A DNA stretch of 57,887 nt from contig JAYMGJ010000587.1 of the NCBI GenBank assembly GCA_037178675.1, positions 1-57,887 of the forward strand, read 5' to 3'. Every line of letters starts with the position of its first letter. Positions within the stretch are counted from its first letter, which is position 1. This document shows, one piece after another, positions 22,827 to 35,145 of the stretch. The DNA is from Scleroderma bovista (taxonomy: Eukaryota; Basidiomycota; Agaricomycetes; Boletales; Sclerodermataceae). The position numbers were made by a program, and so were the translations under genes. The notes beneath the pieces were generated by a model, which did not search any database, was not told the origin of the DNA, and saw only the letters and a list, made by a program, of their open reading frames with translations.

Positions 22827-24724
22827 CTATAATTGAATTCCCATGAGAGATACCAGCTGAAAGCACAGCACAAGTAGTAACTGTCCGACTAAATCCATCG
22901 TTGCGGAATGGATCGGTAATGCGTACATGTCCGGGTCAAAATTTCTTGACCATAAATAGTTGGTGAGTGCATCCGCGATAAGGAGCGATACTGTCACCTG
23001 CAGGATATTAATGGACGTCACAACCATTACAAAGTAGTGGAGCTCTTGTGTGACTCACCGCACAGCAGAAAAAGAGCATCGTAAAGATAGCAAACAATAT
23101 AGGTGGCTTAAACCATCCAAACGCGTGAAGGGTGGCGAGGAAGGTAATCTCTATAGGCACTGTCACGAGGAGTAGGGTAAGCATCACGAGCTTTTTGGAT
23201 GGCTGTCCAGGCACGTGAGTGGAATGTTTTGTCGCATGAAGCGCAGTCGACAGTCGGGAGACAAAGATGGATCCTACGCTTCCCGGAAGCCCTATGGTAC
23301 ATCAGCTTGGAAAGCTAAGTTAGGGGGCAATGAACGCACCGCTGATCACAATGGCAAGTAGAGGAAACCCTTGATACCTAGATGCGAAGATATCAAGGAT
23401 AATACCCGTAACACTACTGATGATCATGGCACCGAACAAAGGTGGCCAACCCTGCCATATGAGGTCCTTAACTTCGCTATTGCGCCTGACCACAAAGGCA
23501 CATGAGATCGCAGACAGGATCAGGCACAAAACGAGTACAAGTGGTAATGGCGTATTGACGAAATAGATCAAAGCTGAAGAAACAGTTCCGAGTAAGAATA
23601 ATGTCACCAAGTCACCAAGACACGATGCCACCGGAGGTGCAATATTATCTACAAAGATGTAGTTAGTCGGACGATGCACTAAAGGACACAACCACATACC
23701 AGGGTCACGTCCAAAATGTCGACATAGTACAATGAGAGTGCACATGAAAGACCCCAGGAGGATACTGGATAAACAAGCTGACAGTATGGCAGACGCCGCG
23801 ACCATGATGAATCTAGTATATCTTGAATCAGTACAATTCAGAATTGGTATCCACACATGCTCACTCGACCAACCCCGATTGTGGCTGTCCGGGTTTTGTA
23901 GGAAACGGTCGGAGTGCTCTGATACTAAGCAACATCGTGCTATTGGAAACCACACCATCATGCGACGGAGCACCGGGTGGAGGGTCAGGAACGATGGTTC
24001 CTAGAATCATCGATACACAAGCGGCAACACTTGCAAAGACCGTTGCCTGCACCTGGAGAAGTGCCAAGTTGCCGTAAATGATTTTGCGCCGAGCATTGGG
24101 ATCGTCGAGATCGCCCATGTTGGCGGAAGTTCCGAGTCTCGCTGAAAGATTCATCTCCAAGTTGCCTTTCAGGTTCAGAATGACTGGTATAATCATGACC
24201 AGTTCGTTGATCGCCCTCATGGCTTTCCATCGCTGTTAGAAGAGTGAAGTTGTTTCATCCAGGGCCACGCAACGCAGCACCCACCGACACGTGGTTCAAC
24301 AGTTCCCCGGTAAGTAAAAGACCGACGGTGGTTAAAAGCAAGGTCGGGGCACTCTGCCTCATTTATAAGCAACGACCCCTGATGAGAAACAAGCACCCAC
24401 CTCTACGACAATGCCGCTGACCTGCCTCCACCGACTAGAAAATTGAGTGTATTCTTTCGCCAAATCCATTCCATCGAGACTACCGTTATTTCGAAGCAGT
24501 CCGTCCTCGTCGCGACCAATGTCTTCGTCAAGGCCATATTGCGTGGTGCGAAGTTCGCCCAAGTGAGATGCTTCTAGATCTTCCAACTCTATTCCGTCGC
24601 TGTCCAGACTGGTCAAGTCGCTTCCTGAGTTATTCGAGCTTCGCTCTGTCCTGCCATTCATCACCGCTGTGCGCTGTGGTATTGGTTTGCAACTTGACAA
24701 ATACCATTGTGGGAATGTGGACAT
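22827..24724 (-). CDS. SLC41/MgtE-type divalent cation (Mg2+) transporter
   Basis: Seven exons (24724-24401, 24353-24285, 24232-23954, 23859-23700, 23648-23340, 23291-23059 and 22997-22827) join to about 514 residues with two MgtE-like membrane modules, as in the SLC41 family. Module one has the hallmark INELVMIIPVILNLKGNLEM, ARLGTSANMGDLDDP and NLALLQVQATV. Between them come SACLSSILLGSFMC and, across a splice, DPDNIAPPVASCLGDLVTL. Module two ends with ISG-LPGSVGSIFVSRLST, where the Lys-Gly-Asn signature is replaced, then DMYALPIHSATMDLVGQ. The cytosolic N-terminus is Ser/Asp-rich. The exon 3/4 junction lies in a variable loop and is uncertain; the start could instead be ATG at 24661. Predicted role: Mg2+ transport, plasma or organelle membrane not determined. 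Confidence 0.85.
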
Positions 24725-24927
24725 TACGTAATCGACAACAAAACCACAGCGTTGACGCTCATGATACACCGCTAACTTCAGCCAGGCTGGTTCTCATCGT
24801 TTGGTTGTTGACTATCAGACTGCTGGGCTCTGCAATCGTCGGCGGGTAGACCTGGATACCCGGTACTGACACCGCTGGTTGCGGTTTTGCTTGTTGCAGA
24901 GAGGTTACTGACCTCCGAAGCGCCGTC
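24725..24927. promoter_or_regulatory. Divergent promoter, SLC41-like / ADA3
   Basis: A 203 bp gap between outward-facing start codons. It should contain both promoters; no motif is claimed. Confidence 0.55.
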
Positions 24928-27154
24928 ATGTCGTCCAAGCTATTCCCTTATACTCCACCAACTGCAATCCGGTCACCGCTGTTCAAGAACCCTCCAGATA
25001 CACTGCCGCCAACCGATGACTTGGAATCGCTGCACAATGAGCTCAAGCTACTCCGGCAGAAGTCCCTGGAACGGGCGAAGAAGGCAGGCGAAGACCTCAA
25101 GACACTCGAAGAATCCATGCGCCGAATGAAGGAGAAGTTGAAGGGTAAAGCAAAGGCGATGGACAAAGTCACCCGGGAACGCGGTTGTACGTCTTTCCGT
25201 TGAAGCTGTGTATATGTGCTTATCCAATCTCCTCGGTCGCGTACGTTTATTCCATGTGGTCTCCGCGGTGTGTGTGGGACGAACCATCCGTTAAAACATC
25301 GCGAAACTATGTCATTTATGGCCCCGTTCTTATTATCTGGTCTTCCATTTTTTCGTGCAATATTTATCGACATGTCTTGTTACCGTGGCACGGTCACGTC
25401 TCCTGTGCATGACCCGCGATCTTGCAGTCACACCGCTCCAGGATACAGATGATCATGCATATTCAAACCCAACTGTTAACGGAACCCCGAAAGTCCGCGC
25501 TTCCTCCATAACTTCGTCTCTACCTCCATCTGCGAGAGCGTCTCTGGATCCTCGGCGGTCGTAAGTTAATTATAGTATTCCCAGGCACAAGAAGTTCGTT
25601 AAACAACGCCATCCTTACCAGAATACAGGAGGATCTGAAAAAGAAGAAAAAGAAGCGGAAACGAGAGGATGATAGCGATTTGGAAGGTTCTGCATGAATA
25701 TTCATGCTACTTGATGATAGGGACTGATAGCTTGCATGACAGACTCTAATAAATCAGTCAAGACTGTTCTAACTTCTCATCCACCACCCGCTTTACCAGG
25801 AAAGGCTTCGAAGATTCCTATACCAAATCATGCCAAGGTAATTGTGCATGTTATTCAAGCTGAATCTATCTAATGTAGCTGCAGCCGACGATGGCTCCTG
25901 ATTTCACCGTCCCGCCAGCAAGTCAGTTGCTCCCACCTCGACCACCGATAGCGCCACCACCTGTTCCAGGGCCCAGTAAACCCATTGAAGTCACAGAAGA
26001 TTTTAGTAAACTTAAGCAACCGCCTCAAGTTCCTGTTAATACCTTTTACACGAGTATTGAACCGTGGATACGAGGCATGAAGGAGGAGGATATAGGTTTT
26101 CTTGAATTTGCAGGGGATGAAGTGGAACCATACATTGTTCCGAAACTCGGCCGCCATTACTTGGAAGTGTGGGAGGAACAGGACATAGAGATGTATGGCG
26201 CTCCACTTCCAGGGTTTTCATCTCATCGGACAGGCGATGGCTCTGGGTCACTACCGAAATGGGACCCGTCGACGCTCTCAGAACCAGATTTGGCGACTGA
26301 GGATCGAAGCCATGGTCCATTAACGGAACGGCTGATAAGTGCATTGCTGCCAATGCCCGATGTCACCGTGTGGAAGGGTGTCAAGGCAGCAGAAGACGCG
26401 ATGGAGGGTCGACCAGGCGGTACTGGGGCTGCTGCAGCCAGACGAGAGAAGGTCAACGTCGCTGACTTGGAGGACCGAATACAAGACACGATGCGATTCC
26501 ACGGCCTATTAGAAGAACCGGTAATCCGAATATCCGCATGTCACCGTATGTTACTGACAGCGCAATATTTAGCCCGATTACTCCGCTAAGGTAGACGACC
26601 CAATAGCAACAGCCCTTCGACATGCCCAGCAGGAGCTTCGCAAGGTCGTTGCTATGAACAAGGGTCGTCGGGAGCGTCTGGTAGCCATTGCAAAGGACCG
26701 CCTTGCATACCAAGAATTCGTCGATCTCAGAGAATCGCTGGATAAGGCCATCCTCGCCACTTACAGCAAACTTCAGAAGAAAGATGCTCCCAAGTTGAAC
26801 AAGAAGAAGAAGAAGGGTCCTGAAGGAAATGGAACACCCGGTCCTATTGACATTCCGAAGCCTCCCCCCTCAGCACTTGGCCTTGGCCCAGACGATGACC
26901 TTCACCTGGTTGTTCCCGATCAACTAAAGCAATTGGTGGAGACCAGACGACAGTGGGTGAATAGTGTAGGGGGTGTCTTTGAAGCGAAAGAGAGGGAGTG
27001 TCCTGGTCGAATATGGGCACTTCCTCAGAAGAGCATTTACGAGGGCTTGGAGGAAGCCGTCAAGCGTGAATTAGACAAGCCACAGCTACCTGTCATTGAA
27101 GGCAGTCAACGGACTACACCACAGACCCAAGGAGACGAGATGGATGTCGGATGA
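24928..27154 (+). CDS. NGG1: SAGA transcriptional adapter ADA3/NGG1
   Basis: Ada3 is a subunit of the histone acetyltransferase module of SAGA, linking Gcn5 and Ada2. Exons 24928-25183, 25449-25560, 25622-25686, 25731-25837, 25879-26520 and 26573-27154 give about 587 residues. Visible parts are a coiled-coil N-terminus (ESLHNELKLLRQKSLERAKK), a basic nuclear-signal-like run KKKKKKRKRE, a proline-rich linker, then VPVNTFYTSIEPWIRGMKEE. The conserved C-terminus has DDPIATALRHAQQELRKVV, LDKAILATYSKLQKK, and a closing segment ending IYEGLEEAVKREL. The first intron would be 265 nt, far longer than its neighbours, so a small extra exon may be hidden there. Junctions after 25.7 kb are firm; those of exons 2-3 rest on frame agreement. 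Confidence 0.87.
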
Positions 27155-27339
27155 TCTCAAATCATGTGTAGGCGCTGTGTCGCATGTTCATTAATCTTAT
27201 TCTTCATGTTCATGATTTTTTCTAGCACCATACCTGTACTCATCTTTACAACCCTCCCTTATGCTTAATCGACACCGTACGGGTACAATCAATACTCGCC
27301 ATCTACTTGGAATGCGGGAACCAAACAAAAATGCGAGTA

Positions 27340-28235
27340 CTACTTTAATTTGTGCTTTTTGGACTTTTTGTGCGGCTCCCCTTCCACTTTGCGTTTCTTT
27401 CCTTTCGATGCCTTTTCCTCAGTCCCCTTCTCTTGGGGAACAGAAACAATGGGAATTGTGCTATCGACTTCCATGGATCCCTCGGCGGTAATCTCATTCG
27501 GTTGTGAACGAGCACCATATGGAAGGAATTGGCGCTTTAGCATGTCTTGTGGATATGATGGACGAGCCGGGTTTTGGTGGACGATGGGTTGATTTTCTGG
27601 GGGAATAGGTAAAGGGGGTTGGGCAGAAACGATAATATGTCGTGTTATAGCTTTCGGGGCTAGAATGAGGGCATAAACATCAGGGAATAGGTGGTACATA
27701 AGAACGCCAATACCTATACAAAGCTTTCCTTTCTTTTTCTTCCGCGGAAGCAAGCAAGACAGGCTACGAACGTCGTCCCCGCCTATTACATCCACGTCAT
27801 CATCACCGATGGACCATACATCGTGCGTGACGTTCTTTCGTGTCAAACTCCCAATGCGTGCAGTTCGTGACGAGACGGGCTGGGCTATTTCTAGCCCTTC
27901 TAAGTGTTTAGCTTTGATCTATTGCACGTCGAAGCTCTAGTGAACTAATAGATACACCAGGAACGATCACGTACCGAGTCCGGAACGCGTATAAGCCAAA
28001 TCTCAAGGTCGTCATTATTCCTTATTGCATTCCATTCGAACTCCTCCGACTCGATTTTGTGATCGAGCAGCACTGCACCTGCTGGTGGGCGATATGCCCA
28101 GTGGGGATTTTCACCTTCATTCTTTCCGTGCTCCGTCACGATGACGGGTGTATGCTTTGACTTTTTCTTCGAAGATTTATCCTTCTTGCTTATACCCTTC
28201 CGACTTGTCGAGGCTTCGGGAGCTGGCGACGACAT
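27340..28235 (-). CDS. RPA34: RNA polymerase I subunit RPA34-like
   Basis: RPA34.5 pairs with RPA49 as a TFIIF-like subcomplex of RNA polymerase I for rRNA transcription in the nucleolus. Three exons (28235-27975, 27918-27714, 27659-27340) give 261 residues. It opens with a basic Ser/Lys run (SKKDKSSKKKSKHTP), then WAYRPPAGAVLL, EIWLIRVPDS, EGLEIAQPVS and LTRKNVTHDVW, the family core. After the second intron APKAITRHIIVSAQPPLP follows, and a lysine-rich tail (KGKKRKVEGEPHKKSKKHK) closes it. The start at 28235 is the first in-frame ATG. It sits 127 bp head-to-head with the THI20-like gene and 185 bp tail-to-tail with ADA3. Confidence 0.88.
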
Positions 28236-28362
28236 TTTCGTTTGCTTCAGGCGTTCATGTCTTTTTTTGGGTTGTTTGTCAAAAGCCTTGGAAACAAACA
28301 ATTACATAATGAATGTTTCCAATTTCCAAGTTTGAAGTTCGGACATGTCCGATTGATTGGAC
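28236..28362. promoter_or_regulatory. Divergent promoter, RPA34 / THI20
   Basis: A 127 bp gap between the two start codons. A perfect 10 bp palindrome, GGACATGTCC, lies at 28341-28350, 12 bp before the THI20-like ATG, and a further GGACATGG runs into that ATG. A dimeric factor site is possible but unproven. Confidence 0.5.
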
Positions 28363-30450
28363 ATGGCGAAGAGTGCAACAGCGATCCTGACCATCGCTGG
28401 CTCGGACTCGAGCGGTGGAGCGGGTATACAAGTGCGCAAATGAACTGTTTGTCAATGTCGCGTGAAATGACTTCTGTCTGCAACGAAGGCAGACCTAAAA
28501 ACATTCACAGCGCTAGGATCCTATGGCGCTAGTGTCATCACGGCGCTCACAGCACAAAACACGACCGGTGTCCAGGATGTTCACGGGGTACCTCCCAGCT
28601 TTGTTTCCAAACAGGTTTGGATTGCTTCGTTTCGTTGATATACCTACTTCAGAATTATTTTCGCGGCTTAGATCAGATCGGTGCTGGATGACATTGATAT
28701 TCGAGGCATCAAAACGGGTATGCTCTTCGACTCGGATGTCATATCCGCGGTCGCCTCCACCTTAAAAGAGGAGTTCGCGAAGAAAGGCGCGATACCTTTG
28801 GTTTGCGATCCTGTCTCTGTATCTACGTCCGGTCACGTCCTGCTACGCCCGGATGCTGTAGATGCCATGATAGATGAAATGTTCCCGTTGGCCTACCTCA
28901 TCACTCCGAACAAATCTGAAGCCGAGCTGTTACTTCGAAAACGAGGGTTTTGTTCCACAATCGATACCATTCAGGACATGATCACCGCTGTTCAAAATCT
29001 GTCGACTTTCGGAGCTAAGGCCGTCCTTCTTAAGGGTGGTCACGTTGACGCATTGCGGTCAGACCTAGACGCCATTGTTCCTCCCGGAGACGTTGTAATT
29101 ACAGTCAACCAAGACTTCTTCGAGGACAACATCGACATTCTTCAGGAGCACAACAAAGGCAAGTCAGAAGCTCCCGACCTGGTGGTCGACGTCTTATACA
29201 TTCCATCTGAGGGGATAATTACCCTATACCCTCGACCTCGTCTGATATCCTCCAGCACTCATGGCACGGGCTGTACGCTCAGTGCAGCATTGGCTTGTGC
29301 TCTTGGAAGCGAGGTACCATGTGAGCCCACTTCTGTAGATTCTGCTATACCCCTTTTTGACGACTTGTAGTGGACGAGGCTACTGCACAAGCCACATCTT
29401 ACACCCACCTTGGTATCGAAACTGCTGTACCAATAGGACATGGTTTCGGTCCTCTAAACCACTTCCACTCGATAACAAAGTCTTTGGTCCCACCGTAAGC
29501 TTGACCTTTCTCTAATGAACTGTCTGACGATGCCTACGATATCTTATTTACAGACGGACGACGAGGAGCCCCTTCCCGTTGACATACAGCCTCATCCGTA
29601 ATACTTCGACGCTATGGAAGAAATACGTCCAACATGATTTTGTTATCCAACTCGGGAAAGGGACGCTCGAGAAATCATCGTTTCTTCATTTTATCAAGTG
29701 AGGTTTTTACAGTCTGGTGTTCTTGGTAGCTAACTCGCTACGTTTTCAGACAAGATTATCATTACCTGAAATATTACGCGCGAGCACATGCGTACGTACC
29801 GAGTTATACCATTTTGTATCTCACCTCCAAGTGCCATTACAGCTTACTTGCTTCTAAATCGGAAAATTTCGCACCTCTCCTCGCCGCAACAAAAATCGTA
29901 TTTCATATTGCCGAAGAGAGCTCCATGCACATAGCCTATTGTGCTCAGTGGGGTATAACCCTGGAGGAGCTGGAGTCAACCCCCGAATCTCCCACAACCA
30001 CAGCCTACGGTGCTTTCCTCATAGACACCGGGCTTAAGGGTGCGAATTGCCATACAGAGATGTGAATCACGCTGATCCTTTTTCAGGCGACACAATGAAG
30101 CTATTGATGGTTCTGGCTGCTTGCCTTCTCGGATATGGAGAAGTTGGCTTGTGGCTCAAGAGGGAAGCACAGAAGCCGAATTCCTGGGTCAAGTGGGATG
30201 GGAATCCGTACCTGAAGTGGATGCAGGATTACTCTGGAGAGGATTATCAGAATGCAGTGAACGTCGGGCTTGGTAAGAATGTCTTTCCCTGTGTTTGACC
30301 CCGCCTGATCATGGCACCGAAGAAACTATCGAGAGTCGGGCGGAAGCAGATCCTCCTTCTATTGCTAGGTACAAGGAGTGGATGGCCATTTGGAAGAGAT
30401 GTACAGAACTTGAGAAGAGCTTCTGGGATATGGGAATGAACTTGTCATAG
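28363..30450 (+). CDS. THI20: THI20-like HMP(-P) kinase / TENA thiaminase fusion
   Basis: Fungal Thi20 fuses hydroxymethylpyrimidine (phosphate) kinase to a TENA/THI-4 domain for thiamine synthesis and pyrimidine salvage. Nine exons (28363-28431, 28489-28614, 28672-29320, 29371-29494, 29554-29697, 29750-29791, 29843-30039, 30087-30272, 30323-30450) give 554 residues. Kinase motifs are [57 protein letters not shown] and [15 protein letters not shown] with its anion-hole and catalytic Asp region, then GPLNHFHS. The TENA part has [20 protein letters not shown] and ends with [14 protein letters not shown]. All junctions agree in phase. The insert near 29100-29200 lengthens the kinase slightly. 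Confidence 0.93.
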
Positions 30451-30754
30451 AGCGATTTATATGTATGGGGAATGGGTTAGATATTTATTATCGAGCGTAG
30501 AACGGCATTGCAGTGTACAAAGCGCTGTTTCAACATAGAGAAGTGTGTCATCCCTGTCCACTGTGAACGTTCTCGTATCTTATTGGTTTTCTAAGGACGG
30601 ACGTTTGCACCTACATCGCCTACTCACCACATAAGTCCACGTACCCTCAATGTTCAGCTGACCATTCAAAGCTATGCGAACATTTTTGGCATGTGTCATG
30701 AGCCCACGTTCCTGTGTGATAGGGCGTGATTGCGTGATTGCCTCCTCGGAGGTC
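30451..30754. other. Convergent 3' gap, THI20 / NTG1
   Basis: 304 bp between two stop codons on opposite strands, expected to hold both 3' ends. Nothing else was seen. Confidence 0.6.
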
Positions 30755-32183
30755 TCACCTCAGGTCTTCAACCTTCAGGGTCGACGGTGCCGGCTCTAAA
30801 ACAGATTCTTTACTTTCCAGTTGAATCTCGATCTTGGGTCCAGGGTCCGCTTCAACAGGAATAGAAGATGTAGTCTTACGGCTATGAGGTCTTGATGACT
30901 TCTTTATCTGAGCACTTGGGCACAGTCCAGCTGAGCTCAATGTGCAAGAGTCGCACTTGGGCCCAACTGGAAGGCATATCGTCTGAAGGGCTGAATAAAT
31001 ACCATAATATCGCGCAACGCATGTAACAGCCCACCTGTCCAAAACCAACGAGGAGATGATTGATCTCACCGTGCAGTTCTTTAGGTAACCATGATTGTAG
31101 ATTTAGCCTGGGTGTCAATATTAGGGGGCTGGAATGTCCTCGTAGGTTAACCTTGGTACCTAGTCTCCTCAGGATTCTTCGTTGGTCGCCGATGCCAACC
31201 AAGCCGGTTTGTTATTCTGTGCACATGGACATCGACCCCAATGCCGAGATTTCTTGGAAATGTTAGCTAAAATAATAGACATACGGCGGAGCTTACAAGT
31301 TCCATGCTACTTGAAGTGCAAGGAACGCCATCTTCGGGCCAACGCCTGGAAGTGAACACAGTTCTTCGGCTGTCTTGGGAACATCCGAGTTAAAGTCGTC
31401 GCGCAAACGCTGGGCTGTCTGTTTTAAATACCTTGAAATGGTTAGTTCATTGCGAGGATAGAGCGACATTCCTCAAAAAACGTACTGTGTCTTTCGTCTC
31501 CAAAAGCCTACTTTGGCGATTGCTTCGGATATGGTCGAATCATCTGCGGCTATTAAGGCGTCTACGGAGAGTGACCCGCCCAGCGCCGTACGGAGCTTTG
31601 CCACTGCAGCATCCGTGACTTCGTCCTTCGTCTGAGATGAGAGCATTAGCGAAATAAGTGTTGCAAGGCGGCGGTTCTGCGTCCAAAGATTCGAACAGGA
31701 TGTTACTTAGCATTACAATGAAACTAACTATGGCTTGCATACCTTTGGGTCCTGCTCTTTCCATTGCGCCTGGTCGCATCCCATGGTATCCACTGGCGCA
31801 GTTATTCGCGAACGCATTTCCTTGATAGAATCATATGCTTCCTTCCACCGTTCCGGCGAAGGGTGGGGGACGTCCAGACTCTGGGGTATCTTTTTTGGCT
31901 TCTTGGGTGACCTATGATTTACTCCTTTCACTGTCATCATGGCTTCTACTTTGGGTTCCGACCTTGCTTTCTTGGACTTGGATAGTGATAGCTCATTAGC
32001 TGTACCTTCTTCTGATGCTATGTCCTCAGGCTTTGCGCGAGTCGACAGCGTAGAGCGCCGACGTGACGTGGATGGTCCCGCATCATCTTGTGCCTCGTAG
32101 AGTGTCACCGCAGTATGGTAGGGGCTGGATTTAGCTGCAAGCTTTGTGAGACGCCTTGTAGTGGTCGGTCTGATCGCAGACAT
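30755..32183 (-). CDS. NTG1: Endonuclease III homologue (base excision repair)
   Basis: A bifunctional DNA glycosylase/AP lyase that removes oxidised pyrimidines in nucleus and mitochondria. Six exons (32183-31743, 31676-31486, 31431-31297, 31252-31160, 31107-31035, 30982-30755) give 386 residues. A basic, Ser-rich N-terminus precedes the fold. The catalytic domain shows [16 protein letters not shown], the helix-hairpin-helix [16 protein letters not shown] with the catalytic Lys, and [15 protein letters not shown] with the catalytic Asp. An iron-sulphur cluster loop follows, with cysteines spaced C-x6-C-x2-C-x7-C and ending GLCPSA. The E. coli spacing is x6-x2-x5. A further 60-residue polar tail follows. 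Its ATG is 97 bp from the MAK10 stop, on the same strand. Confidence 0.92.
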
Positions 32184-32280
32184 CACGATGTGAATAACTT
32201 GCAACAGAACAAGTAGGAGTAAACGTTAACAGTCAACCTCAGTTGTACGTAAAGTAAATTAATCTTCAGTATGGTATTGC

Positions 32281-35052
32281 TCAAGATATGCCATTAGTGA
32301 TGAGCGGTAGCCAGGGGTGCAGCTCCGGATCCCACTGCAGTTGTCTCAAATTCCAAGTCTGCACATCTGCCATAGACCTTGGCAGTACTCTCAGGCCACG
32401 ACAAATCTGAACCATTTTCGCGATAAACTACACTCACAATATCAGCTAAGAAGAGATGAGGGTAGCATTTTCCGTACCTCTATTCGATCCTGGCTCCATG
32501 GGCCTGTCATCCTTCCAGGAGCAGTGTTGCATTCTATAAGAAGCCGTTCGGCAAGTTCAATTTGCCCAGCGGGTGAGATATCGTTATCCTGATCACCCAA
32601 TGCTCAGATTGACATCTGAAGTCTTGAGAGTCCATATCTTACCTGCCAAATTGCAGCACAATTCGATGTGAACTTGAGGAAATTAGGATGTCCGAGGGGT
32701 GGTAAGTCGATATCTTCATATTCATGTAAGAACGCCCATTTGTAACGACGCATGAAGTTTAGCCTCATGCGCTGCCATGATGCTCCTAACGACTTATGTG
32801 TCACCTGGGATACAATCAATGACGCATTATGTACGTGACGAGGGTTCATACGCAGAATAGAGCCACCGATATGGCTTGCAAGGCAGTCAGGTATCTTGCT
32901 CGGAACTGAAACTCGAAGTTCAAGGCCGAAGCTAATCAAGTCATTCAATACACGGAAGGACGAAGCAACGCCGGGGGCTTACTTGAGAGTCCGGAAATGA
33001 TCTGGTCAAAACAAGCAAGGTGTTGTTCCAATACTTGTGCAAGGTACCAATAAGCGAAAGGCCGCTCGTCCGCAACGTACAACGAAAGTTGAAATCCTGA
33101 GAGGATGACTTCGCGGATGTTTTCGTATCTGTACAGGAGCACTATGAGGCATAGCTTGCTAACAATATCTACTGAGGACTGCCATGATGGTTTAATGTGG
33201 AGAAAAGGTCCATTTTCTGCGACTTACGACGGGAGCTAGTTGCCTTTGGACATCGGTCAGGAGGGCATAAAGCTCGTGCCAATCAAATAGCGACTTCATG
33301 TAATATCTTCGCCGCCGCGTGGGATTGTACCAGTGTGACTTAAGATGGCTTATCACAAGCTAATATATTGATTCAGCGAAGAGCGTGGAAGAATGATAAC
33401 CGACTCTACCTCAGTAATACTCCGTTCAATGTGTGCCAGAGGTAATGAGTTCCGGCTGCGCCACCGTTTTCGAAATGAATTGATAAATGATTCATAAGAT
33501 ATTTGCAACCCTTCCATGAAAAAGCAATCGACGACATGTTTCTGTGTATACTTGTTTAATATCACCCCATTGTCGTAAATAGCCGACTAAACACAAGAAT
33601 GTTGGTCTACACCAGGAGAAGCAGAACGGCAGCTAACCTGGAAAGCGGAGCGTGTATATGGCAAGCAATGGTTTCGTTTTGGTTGCCAAAGTTGAAGGGT
33701 ACCTAAGGCCTAAATTTCGCCAGTAAGCGCTGCACTCCAAATAAAATGGAAAAATAAACGCACATTCCACGTAGATAGATCCGGGATCTCTATCAATATA
33801 CTAAGTTGTTCCAAAGAATCTAGTAGTCCTGCCAACTTATCCCAAACCTTGTCCTGCTCGGGGAGCTGAATGATATGGAGGGGTATCATGGAAACGAGGA
33901 CGCGAGGAAACTGGGGATCGAAAGCGCGTGTTGCAGCTGAAGATATATGTGGCGGTGGAGGTCGCGAGATCCGTATTTGTTGTAGAAGGCCACGCGCCGT
34001 ATCAATGAGAGGCCGGAAGCGGAAGTATTCCTTCGATAGCTGGGCGTCCAGAAGTTCCACAAGGACCTAGCATCAAGTTCAGAGTGTGCGAAATAAAAGG
34101 AATCCTCTGTCCAACCTTCCTCAGTTTGAGACGCTTGAAGAGGGCATTCCTCCAAGATGACCTCGCTGATATAGTGTTACTGCTGAATGATGTAAACATA
34201 GTAAATGTATGCTTACCCTTGGGAGACCTCCGCAACCAATTACATGCTTCCTCTAGCATGCTAAGTATGTAACTCACAGCATATGCTTCTGACATATACA
34301 CGTCGCACTTGTCGCTCTGCCAATCCTCAGCCTGCACAACGGAGCACGAGACATGAGGTGGGAAGATACGTAGAATGTGCCGGACGACGGACATCGTACA
34401 CGTTTCCCTTGTTGAATTCTCTCCATGAAAGATCGCAGCACTTCAACAGCCCAGTGATAGACGCCCTGAGGATGACAGTGACAAGCTCAATAGGCCGCGC
34501 GTTGTCCGCATCGCAGAGTTTCTCTCGCGATACGACATCTGGATGAAGGTCGGTCAATGCATGGACATACATGCAGGTAAAAATGGTTTGTGAGAGCGTG
34601 TAACCAGTGTGCCATTCCATCTGTGCTCAACAGGTTATGAGTGCTAGGATATATACAACGTATAGTTGATTCACCTCGCAGGCAAAAGCGCGATCTATGA
34701 TCCAGCAGACTTCCTCCGGTAATAGCGGCGTGAGAGGTTTAAAAGGAGGTCGGGATTCGTCCAAGAGCGCGAGCCCGCTGTCAAAACGTGGCTCACCGAT
34801 CTTTCACCGAGCTAAATCTCGATGTGGTAGAGTCAATCAGGTTAACATACCTCAAAGGCTGCCATGGCGTCATGCAATTTAAATCCCTCGTCAAATACCA
34901 AGGTACCAGGTTCCATGTCTTCGTGCAAAACCATCAATCCAACTGCTTGAGTGGTGTAGGGTAGGATTACCTTCCCTGGCCTGCTCAAACAACGCAGTTA
35001 CATCCTTGTAGTTGGACCCGCCTGGAATTTCAATGCTATCATCGTGATCCAT
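32281..35052 (-). CDS. MAK10: NatC auxiliary subunit MAK10/NAA35
   Basis: Naa35/Mak10 is the large scaffold of the NatC N-terminal acetyltransferase. The 5' exons were resolved: 35052-34971, 34918-34851, 34800-34675, 34620-34402, then 34331-34217. They read DVTALFEQARED, GFKLHDAMAAFE, IGEPRFDSGLALLDE, LLPEEVCWIIDRAFACE and HTGYTLSQTIFTCMYVHAL, a clear Mak10 N-terminal order. Further exons, not all joined, include SSWRNALFKRLKLRK, the stretch 34060-33710, 33565-33353, 33142-32945 and 32948-32604. The last exon ends with QWDPELHPWLPLITNG before the stop at 32281. The middle and 3' splice sites are unresolved. It is head-to-head with MSW1; start codons are separated by 93 bp, or 33 bp if MSW1 begins at its first ATG. 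Confidence 0.85.
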
Positions 35053-35145
35053 GGTAACGTAGCAGTCTGAGTGCAAAGGAACACAATGTGCATGGGAGAA
35101 AGTAAACAAACGCTACTTGGCAGGGCGACGGAGTTTCAACAGCTT
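35053..35145. promoter_or_regulatory. Divergent promoter, MAK10 / MSW1
   Basis: A 93 bp gap between the MAK10 ATG and the chosen MSW1 ATG, the shortest in the window. An earlier in-frame MSW1 ATG at 35086 would shrink it to 33 bp, so the two transcripts almost certainly start inside or very near each other's leader. Confidence 0.55.
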
